Assembly (NCBI GenBank): GCA_035464675.1
Contig: DATHSA010000021.1
Coordinates: 1 to 9,110 of the forward strand
DNA from: JAUYIV01 sp035464675
Lineage (GTDB): Bacteria; Actinomycetota; Acidimicrobiia; Spongiisociales; UBA11373
DNA: 9,110 nt
Reading direction: 5' to 3'
The translations under genes and the position numbers were made by a program. Below the pieces are notes generated by a model. It was not told where the DNA came from. It was given only the letters and a program-made list of their open reading frames with translations, and searched no databases. Every line of letters begins with the position of its first letter. The first letter of the stretch is position 1. This document shows, one piece after another, positions 6,631 through 9,110 of the stretch.

Positions 6631-7274
6631 GCACCCGAGATCGCACCGAGCATCGCGAGGACGACACCGGCCACCACCTCGATGGAATCGGCGAGCGGCT
6701 GCGCGACGAGCGCGTCAGGGCAGGCCTGAGCCAGCGCGAGCTGGCGCGGCGGATCGGATCCTCGGCCAGCCTCATCTCCCAACTCGAGTCGGGCCAGTCC
6801 AAGCCGTCTGTCGGCACGCTCTACGCGATCGTCACCGAGCTGGACATCTCCCTCGACCGGGTGATCAGGGGTGAGGAGTTCGTCGCAGGCAACCACGACG
6901 CGGCACGTGACGAGGGCAGCGGCGACCCCGTGGTGCGTCCGGACGAGCGAAAGGCGGTCGAGCTGGTGTCGGGTGTCCGGTGGGAGCAGCTCGCCAGCGG
7001 GACCGACGAGGACATCGACTTCCTCCACGTGATCTACGAGGTCGGAGGCGCGTCGACACCCGACCGGTCACTCATGCGACATCACGGGCGCGAGTACGGC
7101 TTCATCATCAGCGGGACCCTCGGCGTCCAGATCGGTTTCGAGGAGTACGAGCTCGGCCCCGGCGACGCCATCGGGTTCGACTCGACCCGGGCACACCGCC
7201 TCTACAACAAGGGTGACGAACCCGTTCGGGCGATCTGGTTCGTCGTCGAACGCGACGCCGACGACCGGATCTAG
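6627..7274 (+). CDS. HTH-XRE/cupin transcriptional regulator
   Basis: A 215-residue cytoplasmic DNA-binding regulator. An XRE-type helix-turn-helix occupies about residues 21-76 (ERLRDERVRAGLSQRELA, then GSSASLISQLESGQSKPS). A charged linker follows, then a C-terminal cupin effector domain (about 130-207) with HHGREYGFIISGTLGVQIG, GPGDAIGF and a His in TRAHRLYNKG. This architecture is that of PuuR-like regulators, which sense small catabolites through the cupin. The GTG at 6627 was chosen because it forms a GTGA overlap with the SDR stop; a TTG four codons earlier is possible but has no better support. Translational coupling implies it is made together with the SDR protein and probably controls its own transcription, and perhaps the divergent operon, through the inverted repeat at 5865-5885. 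Confidence 0.9.
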   Translation: MSTRDRTEHREDDTGHHLDGIGERLRDERVRAGLSQRELARRIGSSASLISQLESGQSKPSVGTLYAIVTELDISLDRVIRGEEFVAGNHDAARDEGSGDPVVRPDERKAVELVSGVRWEQLASGTDEDIDFLHVIYEVGGASTPDRSLMRHHGREYGFIISGTLGVQIGFEEYELGPGDAIGFDSTRAHRLYNKGDEPVRAIWFVVERDADDRI

Positions 7275-7473
7275 CCGCTCACCGAGAAGAGGGCCAGGCC
7301 CACTCTCCTGGAACTCCCCTCAGCTCGACCATGCCCACCGCGTCGAAGGCGATCCCGGCCCCGACCACGAGGTCCTTCATCGTTCCCGAGACGAAGATCG
7401 CGCCGGGATCTGCCGAGTCCATGGCCCGGGCGGCGATGTGCACGGCGATACCCTCGAGCTCGGAGCATGTGTC
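7271..7473 (-). pseudogene. Remnant of a class III adenylate/guanylate cyclase C-terminus
   Basis: In one minus-strand frame from 7473 the reading is a typical cyclase tail: GIAVHIAARAMDSADPGAIF, SGTMKDLVVGAGIAFD and ELRGVPGEW, which correspond to the end of the class III catalytic domain and the short post-domain segment seen in many actinobacterial cyclases. Everything before it is gone: the frame runs into a TAA at 7504-7506 and then the purC start region. Near the end the frame is broken. GGCCA/GGCCC at 7292-7301 looks like a five-base duplication; removing five bases restores EWALFSVSG and a stop at 7273-7271, the usual ending (the broken frame instead stops at 7279). The restored stop overlaps the stop of the HTH-cupin gene in the shared CTAG, as expected for an old convergent pair. 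It is not functional as a cyclase. The remaining bases to 7539 hold only the purC leader. Confidence 0.75.
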
Positions 7474-7504
7474 GGCGCGAGCCTCGCCATCTCCCCCGGC
7501 CCGT

Positions 7505-7510
7505 TACCAT
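7505..7510 (+). promoter_or_regulatory. Possible -10 element for the purine operon
   Basis: TACCAT fits TAnnnT and lies 29 bases before the purC start, leaving a short leader with GGGGAG at 7531-7536. No convincing -35 is visible. No riboswitch-like structure or terminator was recognised between the regulator stop and purC, so read-through from the upstream genes cannot be excluded. Confidence 0.25.
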
Positions 7511-7539
7511 GCGCGCACCAGACGAGTGGCGGGGAGACC

Positions 7540-8259
7540 TTGGAGCGCGCTGCCTACGAGGGAAAGGCCAAGCGAGTCGTCTCGCAGCCCGATGGGGTTG
7601 CCCACATCCACTACAAAGACGACGCCACCGCGTTCAACGGCGCCCGCCACGAGCAGTTCGAGGGCAAGGGCGCCCTCAACAGCCAGATCACCGAGCGCCT
7701 CTTCGAATACCTCGCCGCCGCCGGCATCCCCACCCACCACCTCGGCCGCGTCGATGAACGCACCCTCGCCGCCCGCTGGGTCGACATCATCCCCATCGAG
7801 GCGGTCGTCCGATTCAAGGTCGCCGGATCGCTGCAGAAGAGGACCGGGCTCGACTACCTGACCGAGTGCGATCCCCCGATCATCGAGACCTACTACAAGC
7901 GCGACGACCTGGGCGATCCACTCCTCAACGACGATCACATCCGGCTGCTGGGGATCGCCCGGGCGGACGACGTCGAGAAGATCCGCGACCTCGCCCAGAG
8001 CGCCGCCGAGGCGCTCCGCAGCCTCTTCCACAAGGCGGGCATCGACCTCGTGGACCTCAAGTTCGAGTTCGGGCACACCGAGGATGGCCGCCTCGTGCTC
8101 GCCGACGAGGTGTCACCGGACACCTGCCGGTTCCGCGACCTGGAGACGGGCGAGATCCTCGACAAGGATCTGTTCCGCTTCGACGAGGGGGACCTCCTCG
8201 CCGGCTACCGGAAGCTGCTCGCCCACCTCGACCGGGCCCTGGCCGATGTACCGGGTTGA
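7540..8259 (+). CDS. purC: Phosphoribosylaminoimidazole-succinocarboxamide (SAICAR) synthase
   Basis: Catalyses ATP-dependent joining of aspartate to CAIR, giving SAICAR, in de novo purine synthesis (EC 6.3.2.6). The 239-residue product has the full family pattern: YEGKAKRVV (6-14) for nucleotide binding, YKDDATAFNG (25-34), EGKGALNSQI (41-50), IPIEAVVRFKVAGSL (84-98), YYKRDDLGDPLLNDDH (118-133), DLVDLKFEFG (169-178) and LADEVSPDTCR (187-197). Length is normal for the short bacterial form. The start is a TTG, because YEGKAK should lie within the first ten residues and no ATG or GTG occurs in frame nearby; GGGGAG precedes it with only a three-base gap, suggesting modest initiation. The reading frame stays open far upstream to 7213, but that part overlaps the regulator gene and has no purC character. 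It overlaps purS by 14 bases. Confidence 0.96.
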   Translation: MERAAYEGKAKRVVSQPDGVAHIHYKDDATAFNGARHEQFEGKGALNSQITERLFEYLAAAGIPTHHLGRVDERTLAARWVDIIPIEAVVRFKVAGSLQKRTGLDYLTECDPPIIETYYKRDDLGDPLLNDDHIRLLGIARADDVEKIRDLAQSAAEALRSLFHKAGIDLVDLKFEFGHTEDGRLVLADEVSPDTCRFRDLETGEILDKDLFRFDEGDLLAGYRKLLAHLDRALADVPG

Positions 8260-8497
8260 ACTGGCGGTCCGCCCCCGCCCGGGTGTGAAGGACCCGCAGG
8301 CGGAGGCCGTGCAGGAGAGCCTCGAGCGCCTCGGCCATGCGGGCGTCACCGTCGACGCGGTCGGGCGCACACTCTCGATGACCGTCGACTGCGAGTCGGC
8401 CGAGGAGGCCGAGCAGATCACCGAGCGCCTCTGCCACGAACTGCTCGTCAATCCGAACCTGGAGACGTACTCGGTCGCTGTGGGGGAGATGGCGTGA
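8246..8497 (+). CDS. purS: Phosphoribosylformylglycinamidine synthase subunit PurS
   Basis: Small subunit of the three-part FGAM synthase, which bridges PurQ and PurL during conversion of FGAR to FGAM. The 83-residue length is normal. Recognisable are the N-terminal strand YRVELAVRPRPGVKDPQAEA (2-21), the middle GVTVDAVGRTLSM (33-45) and the C-terminal LLVNPNLETYSV (66-77), a close match to the family's NP-x-x-E-x-Y region. The ATG lies 14 bases inside the end of purC and its stop overlaps the purQ GTG, so all three are translationally coupled. Presence of PurS means the organism uses the small-PurL system of Gram-positives and archaea, not the large fused PurL of gamma-proteobacteria. Confidence 0.95.
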   Translation: MYRVELAVRPRPGVKDPQAEAVQESLERLGHAGVTVDAVGRTLSMTVDCESAEEAEQITERLCHELLVNPNLETYSVAVGEMA

Positions 8498-9110
8498 CCC
8501 GCCCGGGGGCGGCCGTCGTGGTCTTCCCCGGCTCCAATGGCGATCGTGACCTGTTCGAAGCGCTCGGTGCGGCAGGCTTCGACGCCTTCTTCCACCCATC
8601 GGGTGAGCCGGTCCCCGAAGGCACCACCCTCGCCGGGCTCCCCGGCGGATTCGCCTTCGGCGACTACTGGCGCGCCGGGATGCTCGCCAGCCAGGAGCCT
8701 GCCGTGCGCAGCCTCCCCCGGTTGGTCGGGGACGGGGGGCTGGTGGTCGGGGTGTGCAACGGGTTCCAGATCCTCGTCGAGGCGGGATTGCTCCCCGGCG
8801 CCCTGTCGTACAACGACCCGGCCGGGTTCCGCCACCGCTGGGTGACGGTTCGGCGCACCGCCGCCGCCGACGGGCCCTGGTTCGGAGGCGTTCCCGCCGG
8901 GGCCACCCTCCGGCTCCCCATCGCCCACGGCGAAGGCTCCTACTTCCACCCCGGAGGCTTCGACGCCGTCGCCGATCGGGTCCCCCTGGTCTACGAGGAC
9001 AACCCCAACGGTTCGGTCGGCGGCGTCGCCGCACTGCTCGACGAGACCGGGAGGGTGCTGGGGATCATGCCGCATCCGGAGCGGGCGTCTGATCCGTTGT
9101 TGGGATCGTC
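8494..9110 (+). CDS. purQ: Phosphoribosylformylglycinamidine synthase subunit PurQ (glutaminase), 3' end cut by window edge
   Basis: Class I glutamine amidotransferase that supplies ammonia to PurL for FGAM formation. The 205 residues present include FPGSNGDRD (11-19), LPGGFAFGDYWRAG (49-62), the nucleophile Cys in GVCNGFQILVEAGLLPGAL (C88), PIAHGEGSYF (142-151), EDNPNGSVGG (168-177) and the His/Glu pair of MPHPERA (H194, E196), so the catalytic triad is complete. Only about 20 residues should be missing at the right edge. The usual Cys of the FPGSNCD motif is Gly here (G16); it is not part of the triad. The start GTG shares GTGA with the purS stop. Next downstream one would expect purL. Confidence 0.95.
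   Translation, partial: MTRPGAAVVVFPGSNGDRDLFEALGAAGFDAFFHPSGEPVPEGTTLAGLPGGFAFGDYWRAGMLASQEPAVRSLPRLVGDGGLVVGVCNGFQILVEAGLLPGALSYNDPAGFRHRWVTVRRTAAADGPWFGGVPAGATLRLPIAHGEGSYFHPGGFDAVADRVPLVYEDNPNGSVGGVAALLDETGRVLGIMPHPERASDPLLGS

Noticed and set aside
6861..6870. Second copy of the operator half-site (GTGATCAGGG) inside the regulator gene
   Set aside because: Only one arm is present and the bases are explained by the codons for VIRG; probably chance.
7213..7539. An open N-terminal extension of the purC frame by about 109 codons
   Set aside because: It overlaps the regulator gene and the cyclase remnant and is not found in PurC proteins, whose N-terminus begins just before YEGKAK.
8539..8541. 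Gly instead of Cys in the FPGSNCD motif of PurQ as a sign of inactivity
   Set aside because: This Cys is not in the catalytic triad; C88, H194 and E196 are all present, so the enzyme should be active.
1..9110. tRNA, rRNA, CRISPR array, insertion sequence or phage attachment site
   Set aside because: Reading both strands gave no cloverleaf, spaced direct repeats, transposase motifs or terminal inverted repeats.

Overview
This is a GC-rich window (roughly two thirds G+C by eye) with frequent GTG and TTG starts, tightly overlapping genes and a purC-purS-purQ arrangement. It also holds a fragment of a class III adenylate cyclase of a type common in actinobacteria. Together these point to a high-GC actinobacterium, possibly an uncultured acidimicrobial or related lineage. 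The phylum is an inference; no rRNA or other decisive marker is present.

Left part, 1-5800, minus strand: six genes lie head to tail and read leftwards from 5800. In transcription order they encode a 6-phosphogluconate-dehydrogenase-like NAD(P) oxidoreductase, an M24 'creatinase/aminopeptidase P' fold protein with one metal ligand replaced by Cys, the E1-alpha and E1-beta subunits of a thiamine-diphosphate 2-oxoacid dehydrogenase, a two-domain cupin, and an ATZ/TRZ-type amidohydrolase cut by the left edge. Except for a 55-base gap after the first gene, the genes abut or overlap by 4-13 bases, so they are almost certainly one catabolic operon. The enzymes suggest opening or deaminating a nitrogen-containing small molecule, then oxidising the carbon skeleton to a 2-oxoacid and decarboxylating it. 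The substrate cannot be read from the sequence, and no E2 or E3 subunit is in the window.

Centre, 5801-7274: a 143-base divergent control region carries a perfect 8-bp inverted repeat (5865-5885), a plus-strand -10-like hexamer and a possible near-leaderless minus-strand promoter. On the plus strand follow a short-chain dehydrogenase-fold protein lacking the usual Tyr-x-x-x-Lys, and an HTH-cupin regulator coupled to it by a GTGA overlap. The regulator is the obvious candidate to bind the inverted repeat and control both directions.

Right part, 7275-9110: the 265-base gap after the regulator holds a decayed C-terminal fragment of a class III nucleotide cyclase on the minus strand. It has lost its front part and carries an apparent 5-base duplication frameshift. 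Then come purC, purS and purQ (cut by the right edge), an overlapping de novo purine operon.
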